Shown here: in pieces, positions 13,351 to 24,671 of the stretch
How positions within the stretch are numbered: position 1 is the stretch's first letter
Layout: the number at the start of each line of letters is the position of its first letter
The notes under the pieces: generated by a model
The model's database searches: none
What the model was told of the DNA's origin: nothing
The model's input: the letters and a program-made list of their open reading frames with translations, nothing else
NCBI GenBank assembly: GCA_950022655.1
Contig: OX465588.1
Location: 25,343,525-25,407,524 of the forward strand
Origin: Alentia gelatinosa
Taxonomy: Eukaryota > Annelida > Polychaeta > Phyllodocida > Polynoidae
DNA length: 64,000 bases
Reading direction: 5' to 3'
Position numbers and translations under genes: made by a program

Positions 13351-14228
13351 GTAGGCCCACCGTTAACTTGTCGTGTTGACACTCAGTGGTAAGCGTCCAC
13401 ACGGGGATCCAACGCAAGTGGTATTTGTTGGACGCGTGCTGATAGAGTTCCTCTACCTTCAGACCCCCTCCTCACTCCAACAGGGCGGGAGGGACTGGAT
13501 TGAGCGCTGGAAACTGGCCACGCCACAAAGCTGTCCACACTACAACTTCATAGCTAGATATCGGGGCGTGAGGAGCCGAGGGCGTGGATAGAAGGAGGAC
13601 TGGGAGTATGTGGCAGGAGTTTAATGCTGCTCAACACTCCGGGGTGTGATCTCTATGGTGATTCCCCGTCCGCCTCCCCGCGCTGTCTGCTACCAGCCGA
13701 CCCAACCCGGATTCAGCTGACCACAAGCACGACATCTCGGGCTCCGTCGACAACCCAGTGCCGCCACCAGTGAGCGTCGACAGTTTATGAGCCCGATACT
13801 GTCGTCTTTACCGGACTGACAGCTGGAGTGTGTTCACATACATGTATACATAGCTGACGTTATACTTATATACATCACGCACCTCGCTCTCGAGGAACCA
13901 TCTCATTAGATTAGTCCTATTAACAGTTGCTGATCTTGTCGTCGCCTCTTCCGCGTTACCGCTAGAAACACTGAACCCTCCCCAACACCAGTGTTGGACA
14001 TAGGCAGCAGCGGGTGGAGGTGGCCTTGGCGTGTTTACATCATACCTGTTGGTTAGAAAGTCAGTCTCCAGCACTCACTACCTGGGATTAGCCGTGCCAA
14101 TGGACTGGTGCGCGATCACTAGTTGAAAACTAGGTCTCAGACACAGACACTGAGAGCAGTGCGAGGTGACCGAGTAACATTCCACCGGATGGACACACTT
14201 GACCGCACTTGACCTCTCTTCTTGGCAG
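13351..14228. promoter_or_regulatory. CpG-rich region and putative first intron
   Basis: GC- and CpG-rich sequence continues to about 13780, including CCCCGTCCGCCTCCCCGCGC near 13664. A possible alternative donor (CCACCA then GTGAGC) is at about 13769. The richness fades toward 14200, where a polypyrimidine tract leads into the next exon. This pattern is typical of an animal CpG-island promoter with alternative first exons. No transcription factor site is claimed. Confidence 0.35.
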
Positions 14229-14306
14229 GGAAAAGAAAGGACGAAGATAGATCAGTCATTTCTGTGATCGTCCACGTTTTTATCGCCGTCTGAACACAAG
14301 CTACAG
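14229..14306 (+). other. Putative internal non-coding exon (78 nt)
   Basis: An acceptor with a good polypyrimidine tract (CCTCTCTTCTTGGCAG) ends at 14228 and an excellent donor (CTACAG then GTGAGT) starts at 14307. All three forward frames contain a stop inside the 78 nt, so the exon cannot be internal coding sequence. A 5' untranslated exon fits, downstream of the CpG-rich exon ending at 13350. These are the best-formed splice signals in the window away from the 3' end. Confidence 0.5.
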
Positions 14307-14744
14307 GTGAGTCCAATAAAGCAATGACGTGCTCACGTTATTTGATCTAACTCGTTTATAAATACCACCTTCTCGTATAGCGAACCCGAGTTTGTCCTAC
14401 CACCAGGAGAGCCGAACGAAAGTGTTGACAACCTAGTGTCTTTATCTACTAGAACCACCAACGTAGTGACTAGCTATGGTCAATTGTACCAACGCGTATA
14501 TTTATACTCGTTGGTTGAACAGCATTACAGGCGTACGATATATTGGGGTTCCCTGTGTTTGAACTTAATATGCAGTTAGCATGCAGATTATGATGAAACA
14601 ACCACTCACATTTCCAGAGTTCGGCCTTGAGGGTCCAACCTTTGAAAACGAATAGTCAACCACGTGCATGTTATTACGGTTTCAACAGTTCCTGTGTATT
14701 AGCAGATACCGAACACTGAGTGCAGACATATAATGAGGAATGAT
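14307..14744. other. Putative intron, nothing recognised
   Basis: It follows the GTGAGT donor. AT-rich, with no repeats or exons that I can support. Confidence 0.4.
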
Positions 14745-15015
14745 AAGAGAAACCGTAGTTAGTGAGCCTGTAGCGGTTGCCGTTCGAGGTCTTTTGTCCC
14801 ATAAACTATTTTATGGGACTACATTTTCATACTATTATACACCTAAAAACACGAACAAAATGTCATTTTATGTAGACGTACTTGCGACGTACACTACGGG
14901 CACAGTGCGCTCGAAATTCACTACGTACGTCCCAGTGAGCCCGAACATTATTTATCTTACCCCCCTAGGAGCGGGTAGGATTTCAGAGATTTCGGCAATA
15001 GGCGTATGATAATAA
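14745..15015 (+). mobile_element. Family 3 composite, truncated copy
   Basis: Half of the family 3 palindrome is recognisable by GAGAAACCGTAGTTAGTGAG and GTTCGAGGTCTTTTG. It ends in a short perfect stem (TTTGTCCCATAAA and its inverse), after which the right arm is missing. The tail carries the family words CACAGTGCGCTCGAA, CGAACATTATTTAT and GGGTAGGATTTCA, as in the copies at 52332-52958. It ends with GCGTATGATAATAA. Confidence 0.65.
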
Positions 15016-15850
15016 ACATAATAAGAGCATGGTGTTGACAAACTGTTGGTTCAGGGGGGAAGTATCGGTAGCTTATTTGTGTTAGACACTGTATGACTAA
15101 TCCCACAGTGTCAGCCCCAATGTCATGCTACACACATTCATTAACAGTTCAGAACTCTATAATTTTTATGGGCGTCACAGTAGTTATCTCATGTACTGAC
15201 ATGCCCTTAAATTGACAGGGTTTCCTTAATTACTGTGTACTGAAATAGCTTCAGGAAAATGTGAAAGCAGGTTACATTATTCAAAGGATCCCACATTGGA
15301 ACATCATATCTCACATTCATAACATGGTTCAGGTAGAGTTCTTTAATGGCACATTACTGTAATCAGTCGTATAGTCAAGCACACATAAGCTCACAATCGC
15401 ATGGAGTTCTAATTCAACTCCTTTAAAACGAAGTCACAAATCCATGACCCTATACTAGTCAATAATATTTTTTTCCTTATGCATTCTAATGCTTAGGTTT
15501 TTCTCCAAGGTATTAGATTATATTGCACTCAATCTAAGTGTGTAGGGGTGAGATTTCTACCTAATATCATGTCATAGATTAGATCACCCTCCTCATAGTG
15601 TACATGCAGTGAGGAAAGCTTAACCTTGAGAAAGTCTGGGAAGGGCCTCTCATGGTTGACTGGACACTAAATCAAACTAATAAAAAAAAAACACCCAACC
15701 AAAGTAAGTACAATAGATCATATTGGCCGTTAAACTACCCAAACCATAAAACTCAAGAGACGGTTGGATAAGTTTCATAAAGCATGTTAACAGTCATCAT
15801 TAGACCATTAAGGATAACAGCAGTTCAGGCTCGTCGCGAGATCATCCCAA
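15016..15850. other. Stretch without a recognised gene
   Basis: AT-rich sequence with no domain, exon or repeat that I can support. Confidence 0.4.
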
Positions 15851-16480
15851 TGTCATGTCGATGCCAAGGGAACATTCTGCGATATTTTATGATCATCTAT
15901 AAGAATACTTCTGATACTCATCAAATAAACCTTTTTCCATATGCTGGTGTCGCACCTTATATGGTTGGTTACGCAATGCCTGCAGCCAAACAACCCCCTG
16001 GCAACGTTTTCTTTAACATTGGAACACTGAGTGTATGAACGTAATACGTATATAATACCCGTGTGCGTTATCACTATGGAGATGACAGCAACTGCATCGT
16101 ATACCATGGTATTCCAGCACCAGTTTGGTGTCAAAAATGCATATCACCTCAATAATTCACCGAAACTTGATACACAATGTAATACATTGGCAGGTCTATC
16201 TATCAAATATGCTTATCCTGTTCCAAGTTAAAACCAAGACAATTGTCAACTATGAAGGTTAGACATTAATACAATGCCCTAGATTGTTTCAGAAGTCTAA
16301 CTTGTCAAAAAAAAACCACTCCTGCAATCACACCCACCGTTCACACTTCAGGTGTGATTGATTTGTGTCTCTATGGGTATGAGGCCAGACTCGGTCGTGT
16401 TTGTTCGAGCGAACGCCTGATTGAAGAATTCAGCGTTAGAAGGTGTTGAACGGAAACACCTGTAAAGGTAAAATTAGTCC
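15850..16480 (+). repeat. Dispersed repeat, copy 1 (pair with 37800-38165)
   Basis: The block from about 15925 to 16070 aligns with 37865-38030 in the same orientation, for example ATGCCTGCAGCCAAACA followed by TGGCAACGT. Further on, GTGTTTGTTCGAGCGAACGC (16398) and GTGTTGAACGGAAACACC (16443) form a foldback similar to the one at 38080-38155. Substitutions between copies are not concentrated at third codon positions, so the shared open frame is probably not selected as protein. Confidence 0.65.
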
Positions 16481-16854
16481 ACCTCCCGTGTTATAAATAA
16501 ATGTCCATCTCTTCTACCATATAGAGGGTTAACCACTTGGTCAGGAGGACAAAAGGGTTTTGGTAAACAGGAACTATCGATTAAAACATGTGAGGGTACA
16601 AATATGGGCTGGTTCACCCAACTCCGAAGTGTTCATCACATTAACACTGGGAGGCTGTACAAATATGAGAGGGTCACTAATAATTTCATGGAATGCACAG
16701 GGGGATCCCCAAGAGGGAATGAGATATCAACTTGTATCAAAAGGTGAAATGGAGAAAAACTCACAAAAAACAAGACACAGTTGTTTGTAATTGAAGGTGT
16801 TATTATTCAGCCAAGATGACAGTTGGTGTACATGGTGGTATCAGCGTTTGTCAC

Positions 16855-16888
16855 GACGTTTCATGTATGTTAAATACACTTCATCAGT
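16855..16888 (-). ncRNA. Hammerhead-ribozyme-like motif
   Basis: On the minus strand the core box CTGATGA (16887-16881) is followed by a potential stem II (TGTAT, loop, ATACA) and then GAAAC (16862-16858), with GTCGTGAC beyond. Order and spacing match the short-stem hammerheads carried by Penelope-like elements. Stem I pairing is weak and I see no Penelope reverse transcriptase nearby, so activity is doubtful. Confidence 0.35.
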
Positions 16889-16987
16889 TTTATCAAAAGG
16901 TTTATTTGGGAGAGAACAAATATATGGACCAGTACCAGCCCTGATACGATGTTGTACCACACAACGGAGGACACTGCCTGTGACTAC

Positions 16988-17092
16988 ATGTAGACAGGCG
17001 GCCCTAAACCACGAGGGGTCGAAGCGTAGTAATACACGAGTATTGGCGAGTGTGTAACGACGTCAACGTCGTTTACAGAGCCGCCTGTCCAC
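16988..17092 (+). repeat. Family 4 palindrome, copy 1
   Basis: The arms pair TAGACAGGCGGCCC with GCCGCCTGTCCA, and inner parts include GTAGTAATACACGAG against GAGTGTGTAACGACG. The arms are more diverged than in the copy at 22799-22931. Downstream, 17428-17527 shares with 23029-23115 a set of CCGTATACCA words ending in TGGTATCTGACA. Confidence 0.7.
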
Positions 17093-17527
17093 AAAACCAT
17101 CGTTTGTTGTATTTTCATCCGTCTTATCCAATAATTTTTTCTATTTTTTTTTTGTATTTCGGTTCAGATCGCTACAATGATTGTTGTGGTCTACCGCATC
17201 CCCATTTTCAATCTTTCTATCTCTGTTTACTCTCTTACACGCAGGTAAGTTTCAATCACTGAATGATTTCAGGAAGAATTAACCTTTTTATTTTTACCTC
17301 CAAAACCGTTCCGACGGTCTGGGATACACACCCATATCCACGATTAGAACTATCGTGGACCTCGCGATAGGTACGATTTTGCCATTTCCAATCGTAGCCT
17401 ATTGTAGACTATAGGTGTTAGTGGATGCAGGGCTTGTAGCACAAAAGGACTATTGTCCCGTATAAAATGGCTTTCAGGCCGTATACCACGGAATTGAATC
17501 CGTATACCATGGTAATGGTATCTGACA
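17093..17527 (+). mobile_element. Family 4 tail, copy 1
   Basis: Contains three CCGTATAnnA words and the shared closing word TGGTATCTGACA, homologous to 22932-23124. The terminal inverted repeats are less clear here than in copy 2. Confidence 0.5.
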
Positions 17528-20500
17528 TTTTTTAAACATTCGTAAAAATTGGTCATGATATCATGATTTGAAATGAATGTTATAGGTTAAGATTTTTGTA
17601 CCGTTTACCAACCATCATATAGGAACATGAACATATACGTGTACATTGTATATGGAACGCTTTAAGACCTTTGTAGTCAACAATAAGTACAACTGTACAT
17701 AAAATTTAATCCTTGTGGGAGCTCACTTGAGATCTATAGTGGGACTTATGATGTAATGTACCACTGGATGACATCCATTCTGCAGATTATTCTCTATTAG
17801 TATAGCAATACTAGGGTCAAGTCCCAAAGTGCTCATTTGTTTTGTATGAATTCTGGAGACAAATGGTCAAAAGCCTTGTTAAAATTGCTATAATAAACCG
17901 TAGCTATGTGCTCTCTATTTCTCTGGCCGATGAGTGAATATTTTGTGCCTGCTATGGTACTTACATGTTATTTTTCCACAAGGAAGTTTCTGTTCAGAGC
18001 ATGATGAATGTCAACAGAATTTCTTATGACGATCAAAAACCCTGACTAAACCTTTCTATGTTAAACCGTGGTAGCTGCGGCTTTTAGTCAGTATTTCCAT
18101 AAAACAAATTGTGGGCCGGCAGAACGGGGCTTTCTACTTTTTTCGATAGACCTGTTGTGCAACTCAGAGATTTGTATTCACTAAACTAGGTCTTGCTATT
18201 CTAAAGAACTGTACACTTATTTACGAAAGAGGGTAAGGTATTTACTAAACGCAAGTTCTCAACTTAATGTATTCTGCACGATCGCCTGTTTTTACTATTT
18301 GCTGAAAAGGCAGAAACAGGCGTAAGCTTGGGGAATTCTTTCTGAGAAACCAGAGATAAGTCCATAAACTATGAGAGAAGGTAGTAAGACAAAGGACGAG
18401 GGACAGGGTACACTCCTCTCCCTACCAAAAGGCTTTTACATAGCGAAGTGCTGAGGTGGTTTTTCGTAATGTTCAGTGCTTGACTTGTAGAGGCAAGGAA
18501 AAGACAATGGAGTGAACAAAGTCCAATTTCTAGTATTTGCACTATATTCTGAGACATAGATATATACTGTCCTCAATGTCTGAACCGAAAAGGATGACAT
18601 CCAGTGCTATCAATATCTGTCAGAATGTGGCAATTCCTTTCATATATATAGCGCTGCCAGTTCAAGTTCCATTCAACACCCAGTTGATCCCCCAGCTGCC
18701 CACATCTCCCTCTATGTGTGTTTGTGTTAGATAGGTCTGGAGGCCCTGGTTAATCCTGTATGTGTATGACAAACAGGGTGTGAAGGATTTGTGGTTGTTT
18801 TTTGAGCCAGACTTCAGTGGCATCCCAGTATATATTACTCATCATCGTAGGCTTTTACCAACATTCTTCACAGACTGCATATGGTTTTTTAAAACTGATT
18901 TCAGGAACCATCTCTAGGTCTAACTCCTTGATTTAGGTAGATTAGAAAACAATTAAAAACTTAGCTGCCCGTGATGCCAGCAGATCTGTATACTGTACGT
19001 GATCAAATTGTATTTGACCCTTTAGGAATTGCAGACTTGTACGCCGTTTGTCGGTTTCAAAAATATGGGAGACTGATCAAAGCCCTTGTTCAACCTTCTA
19101 TGTCGACCCAAATTAAGTCGATGGGCTTAGTGCGCAGGAAGTATTATACCGAAGAGCCCTGACATGACGTGCTGAATATACTGTAAACCCTGTATATACT
19201 GTACATTTGAATTTTTTTATGAAAAAACCCATTCTAAAGAACTGATGAATTCCAAACAAATACTAAATGAGTTTGATCTTTATATAGGTTGCTGTTTTGC
19301 AATGCATCCCTAAACGCATTGTTTCAATGTAACCGTTATCTATCTTCGTTACCGTATTCCTATTTCCTGTGTACCTTGTTTTACAATTATTTTTGTTTTC
19401 GTGCTTCATTCTTATGATGAATGAACTCAGTGCGGTCAGAGCAGGCCCTATGTCGCTCGTAATCATAAGGTAACGTGATGTAAAACATAGATAATGAGCA
19501 TTGTATGAGTGTACTGCAAAGCAAATCTCGCACAGGACATGCTTTTCGCTTGACAGGTCACATCTTTGCTGATGCTCTGGAACATCTTGACTAGTGGCAG
19601 ACCAATCTAGGTTGTATCAGATGACGATATATCAATGTTCAGCTATGAAATGTAGTACTTTATTGGTGAAATAATTTACTTTTCATATATTTTTGGTTGC
19701 CATGGTAACCAAAGTGCCATGACAACCACAAAACTAGTGTAAGGTAATGTATCTCAGTGAGACCTTTAATTTGAGCTACTACATGACCATATAAATTTTA
19801 GAACAGATTCTTTGATCTTCTAATAGATATTGGCGGCCATTTTGTTTTTTGTCAGTTAGAAGGCTAAAAATAGATTTTTCAGCTTGGTAAAATTATTTTT
19901 CGAAATCTACACCCAAAAATGGACCTAAAAAAGTTTCTTACCAAATTTTACTCAAAAATGCCTCTAGAAAGTTTTTTAAGCACTTTTTTGGCAATATGAT
20001 TCCAGTCTAATAGGACAAATTTAGTAAATCATTTTATTGATTTCGGCTTTATAGTTAATACAAAAGAACCCAACAATGAGGACATAAATGTTGAGTAAGA
20101 TCGTCAGGTCGTTGTATATTTATATTCATGTAAATCCATTCATAATGTTTCGGTAAAACATACTGAAGAACTTAGTTTATCTGAATCTATTTGAACTCCA
20201 AATGTCTGGGTGTGTCCACTCAGGAAACCTTGCCTTTTCACCAAACCCATACAAAGTGTGTTCATGCGCGATTCACGGGCAAGCTGAGCAGTAGATGACA
20301 TGCCACATTGGCTATGGCTGCATCTAGACACATTGCGAAATATAGGTTTCCGTTTACTTGGTGGCAGGGGATGGACTAATAACGCATTGGCTAGCTTGTT
20401 TCTTGGTACATAGACGACCGACTTGCTTTGTTAACTCTCCAGTAACAGCTTCATCATATGCACAGCCATTAATCCTACTCTACCTGTTACTGGGGTAGTG

Positions 20501-22798
20501 GCTTTTCATAAATCTGAAATGTTTCCCGCATACAATCTAGAGTATAGCTACTTTTATGGATATGCAACTTTATTCAAAGGGGGCAAACAATACATTAGAT
20601 AAGTTTAGTGTTCATCATTTACTAGCATATCATGTCATCTGCAGGGAAATTGTGATTCTTTAATGCAGCTATGATATAGTGTTATCCATACAGCCCACTC
20701 AACAGGTTGTCACTTGCCTATTATGTCAGGCATCACAGTTGTTTCGCTTATCTGGCAGCATAACGAAAGGCCAACTGAATTTTTAGAAGGAATCGTTTGG
20801 TAGACACGCCAACCAGGTTCGAAATGAGGCATACAGATACTAGATGGAAGGGCATGCTCATGGCCACCATTATATCTTTCAGATTAACAGGTGTAATATG
20901 TGAAACCATATAATAGGCAAAACCTCAGTCATGGTGACAATACAGGGTAGCTTTTTGAGTTGTTCCCGATTGCAGCGAGTTCTGAACAAATTCATCGGAG
21001 ACAACAAAAATGCTAGCCTGTATTGGCACCATCACTATGATTTCATATCATTATGTACCTTTAAATCGTTTTTAGATAGTCAAAACCTACTGTAATTTGA
21101 CATCCAACTGACTTGACACGCCATTCAAAGACGACACAAATTGGCGTAGACGTGGCGGAAGTGCCGACTACGCAATTAAAACTACCGCATGAATTAGCGA
21201 TTACTCTCCCAGCAAATGTTTCGTTAAACTCTTCAGCATTAATAGTGGAATAGTAGGAATAGCGGCAAAACATGGACTAGGCGAGTGGAGAGTTAATTAA
21301 CATATTTTCGCGCATACGCAGTGATCACATCCGGCGTGTTGGACTTCCGGGTTAGTTCTGTACCGCCTCGTGACATAGAGACGTTTCTAAACCCTCGTAA
21401 CAACTAGAGTTCCCTAGTTGTTCCCTTATTGTTCTATAGCTACAGTTCTCATTGTTTTGTGATAGGTTTTTGTTTTGTCATGTCTGATTTTTCTCTACAT
21501 CGGGGTGTACTATTAAATGACAGTGGGAGGACCCAGACTGAGCAACTAAACGTCGATATAGCTTTACTTAAAATATTCTCCGATAAGAAATTCAAAGGGA
21601 CTAAAGTACGATTTAATCCAAATATGAATAATGATTTGAAAACAGGATATACATATACCAGCCAACGCAATGACCACAACTGGTCCCCGGCAGTGGATTT
21701 CAGTGTGTCTGAGATTATCTTTCTTTTATTGCTGCCTCGTCAGATCGGAATAACATAAAATTGAAGTTGGGCTTACGAGACGTTTGGTCTCCCACCTATT
21801 GCTTTGCAACTACGTATGACTAGAAACTGAGCAGGCAGGCAAGCCTTTTTCCAGCACCGATTTTTTTCATATATAAAAAGATTTTCTGAACGATAAGATT
21901 AAATTATGTGCCAAACAACGTCACTTTGATCGTTTGTATTGCTTTATCTTACCAAAAATGATACTAGAATAAATCAAGCCAACGATTGTATTGCCTTTTC
22001 CAAGGTCTCATAGCGACTAGGCTATTTTACATACACAAATGTACATGTATATGCAGTATATATATGTCGATTCCGTAATGGTGTGAGAACGTCTTCCCCT
22101 TTATGCATGTTTTCCCAGCTGTTGAAGATTGAAGAATTTTATATCAACAGGCAATCTTTATATTTATCGTCAAGCCCTCACGGTCTATTCTTTTTCTTCT
22201 TCCCCATCTTCCTGACACCTTCCTCCGAAAGATCGTCCCCCGACATTTTCACCCTCTGAGATAAAGCAAATATTAGTGTGGATGTTTTTATAGAAGGGGA
22301 TGGGGGCTGTTCCAGATATCATCAAATGTGGGGAAAGATGTGGGAGAAGCTAGTGGAGGAGTGCCATAAGAACGCTCTGATTATCGTGTCATTATAGCAG
22401 TCACCATTACAGTCGCCTAGTTGTTTAGTCTAGCCCAGTGGAACGAGCCTACAAGGTATCCACCACGTTTAAGGTCGGTGCAAGTCTACTCTCTCGGCGT
22501 GCCAGAGAAGAAAACATGAAGAAAACGAAAATGTCCTCCTTCCTAGCCAAGCCCCTCCCCCAAGTGTGTGCACTGAACCACTATCGCAAGGCCACTATAC
22601 TGAGTATGGGACGACATGACATAAATACCTGACATACAAGTTAGGGGAGCAGTAGGTAAAATATGATAAGAATAGAATTAAGCTAGTCATTGTTTGTGGG
22701 GTTTGCCGGATAGTTAAAGTCTTGAGGGTTCTATTCATAACTATTTTTGATTAGAATGAGAAGAGTCGACTACATTATCTGGGTATTTATAGACAATA
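17528..22798. other. Long stretch without a recognised gene
   Basis: Contains an old dispersed repeat at 19855-19990 shared with 40288-40385. A 109-codon frame at 21429-21758 has no recognisable domain. A pyrimidine-rich block lies at 22170-22250. No splice-bounded exon is convincing. Confidence 0.45.
19855..19990 (+). repeat. Old dispersed repeat, copy 1
   Basis: Words such as AGAAGGCTAAAAAT, ATCTACACC and GTTTCTTACCAAATTTTAC recur in order at 40288-40385 with many substitutions. An old repeat family of unknown type. Confidence 0.55.
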
Positions 22799-22931
22799 AA
22801 CGATGGTTTGGTGGACAGGCGGCCGTAAATCACGAGAGGTTGACGCGTAGTAATACACGAGCGCTAGCGAGTGTATTACGACGTCAACCCCAAGTGGTTT
22901 ACAGAGCCGCCTGTCCACATAACCATAGTTT
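22799..22931 (+). repeat. Family 4 palindrome, copy 2
   Basis: A palindrome with arms of about 66 nt. TGGACAGGCGGC (22811) pairs with GCCGCCTGTCCA (22908). GTTGACGCGTAGTAATACAC pairs with GTGTATTACGACGTCAAC around the apex GAGCGCTAGCGA. The inner stem resembles those of families 2 and 5. Confidence 0.8.
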
Positions 22932-23124
22932 TTTTTAATTTATTATCCATCTTTTCGTATGAATTAAACCCATTAATTACCATATAAACGGGTATAACAA
23001 CAGGGACTATTTCTTTGCTCTACAGCACAAAGGGGCTATTTTCCCCGTATACCATGGTTTTGAGGCCGTATACCACAGGTTTGAATCCGTATACCACAGT
23101 TATGGTATCTGACAGGTGTTATAC
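22932..23124 (+). mobile_element. Family 4 tail, copy 2
   Basis: From GGTATAACAACAGG (22991) to CAGGTGTTATAC (23113) the ends are roughly inverted. The interior has three CCGTATACCA words, which are themselves near-palindromic (GTATACCATGG). Homologous to 17428-17527. Confidence 0.55.
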
Positions 23125-23964
23125 AATGGGTCGTGGTCTACTGAATCCCAATACATTTTTAATGGAGTCTTTGTATACGATGGATAATAAAGACAGGGAA
23201 TACACGAGAGAATAGATTTTCATACAGGAGTGAACCTGATCCTATTAGTTTCTCTGGGAATTTGCCACTAGCACACACCTAGTCCCGTATGCATTGACAT
23301 TAGAGAACTAGGTGACTAAGTCAACGAGGTGTTTATTTCATATATCTTTAAATAATTCACAGAAAAAGCCATTTTTCACTAACTCACTATTCGCCACCGA
23401 TCTGCAGTCGGGAACCACCAAAGCCAGATCGGTGAATGGAAACAGACATGCAGAGAAGTGTTCACCGATTAATTGTGCAATGATTATGCAATAAGGCCAG
23501 CACCGACTGACATGGTCAATGACCAACACAATCAAAGGTGTTTGAAAACGTCGGGATAGCCATTGTGTTTGGAGGTCAGCTCTTTCGGTATGGACCTGTT
23601 AAATGCGGCAGAAAGAGGGCATATACAGTACTCTCACCAAGATACCTACGTGCAGTCGTTGGTCAACACCAACCAACTTTGAGGAGAACTCAATTAATCG
23701 CTGCCGATTTCGTCAGCCATTGGAAAATGGCTTATAAACCTCGTTTCAATTGGCCAACGAAATTGGCTGAGATTTTTGAGAGCCCCTCAAAGTCTGTTTG
23801 TGATGTGTCGGACTGTGTCGGGAACAATTTGTCGGTGAGGGTGCAGTATTGCACTGTTTCTACTGTATGCTACTGTATTCTTCTGCGAGTAAACCCGTTA
23901 GTGGTGTTCTTGTTACATAATCTATTATACGAAATGCATTTATAAGAGGTTGCTGAACAGATAT

Positions 23965-24139
23965 GGGGCCATCCATAAAGTACGTGCGCACAGAGGGGGG
24001 GGGGGGATGGGGGGGGGGGTAAACATTTTCGGAAATTTTGCGTATGCTCCTTCCTTGTTCTACTGCGTACAAAATCGGGAGGGGAGGTGGGGGGTAAAAA
24101 ATTTAGGAATTTCTGCGTACGTACTTTATGGATGGCCCC
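23965..24139. mobile_element. Harbinger-like MITE, copy 1
   Basis: A 175-bp element with 21-bp TIRs, GGGGCCATCCATAAAGTACG at the left and its inverse at the right, flanked by direct 3-bp duplications TAT (23962-23964 and 24140-24142). The interior has G runs and the shared words TTGCGTATGCTCC and CTGCGTACAAAAT. TIRs starting with GG and 3-bp TWA-like duplications suggest PIF/Harbinger. No transposase is present. Confidence 0.9.
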
Positions 24140-24368
24140 TATGGTAATGTTGAAATACACTATTTAATGAAGCTCCAGTTATCTATGTTACGCTGTATCG
24201 AAAAATCCTGCTTTGTATCCCAAGGAAGGTGGAGGGTGTATACCAGGAAGCCGATCTAAACCAGTGACATAAATCACTGACGGTGTTTTCCTACCGCATT
24301 GTTACATACAAACGTTTTCTACATAATGGATGGAAAGTTTACTATGTACATCCAAAATGTGACCATTA

Positions 24369-24671
24369 GGCCACTCAAAAAAAAACTTGTTTCTCATCAC
24401 CAAGCCATGAAAAATATGACGAGGGCGCTTTTTTTGTTGTTGTTGCTATATTAAAGAGGGCAGACATACAGTAAAACCCCACATAAGCGGACACCCTCCA
24501 ATCTGGGCCAAAGTGGCTGGTTACGCGGGGTGTCTGCTTATGCGGGGTTTCCAGATAATTTAATTTGATACTAAATACACGTTCATCTATTAAAAAAAAA
24601 AAAATCTTCCAAAATCTTTTTTTCTGATGCGCGCGGTGATGAGAAACAAGTTAGTTTTTTTTTGAGTGGCC
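24369..24671. mobile_element. TIR element with 3-bp TTA duplication, probable Harbinger MITE
   Basis: Left end GGCCACTCAAAAAAAAACTT at 24369 and its inverse at 24638-24671 form a TIR of about 33 bp that continues into TTCTCATCACC. TTA occurs immediately outside both ends (24366-24368 and 24672-24674). A GG start and a TTA duplication suggest PIF/Harbinger. A pogo-like palindrome (24467-24552) is nested inside. Confidence 0.85.
24467..24552. mobile_element. pogo/Tigger-like MITE nested in another element
   Basis: TACAGTAAAACCCCACATAA faces CTTATGCGGGGTTT with the inner pair AGCGGACACC and GGTGTCTGCTTA. This is the usual terminal sequence of pogo/Tigger-like MITEs. The extreme 3' end (CTGTA) has decayed. 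Confidence 0.75.

Noticed and set aside
15925..16038. Conserved peptide between 15925-16038 and 37865-37983 (both contain GYAMPAAK and GNVFF)
   Set aside because: The similarity is explained by the nucleotide repeat. Differences fall in all three codon positions, so there is no sign of protein constraint.
23538..23945. 135-codon frame next to the MITE at 23965
   Set aside because: No recognisable domain. It contains inverted words (CCATTGGAAAATGG, TCAATTGGCCAACGAAATTGG) typical of decayed repeat sequence.
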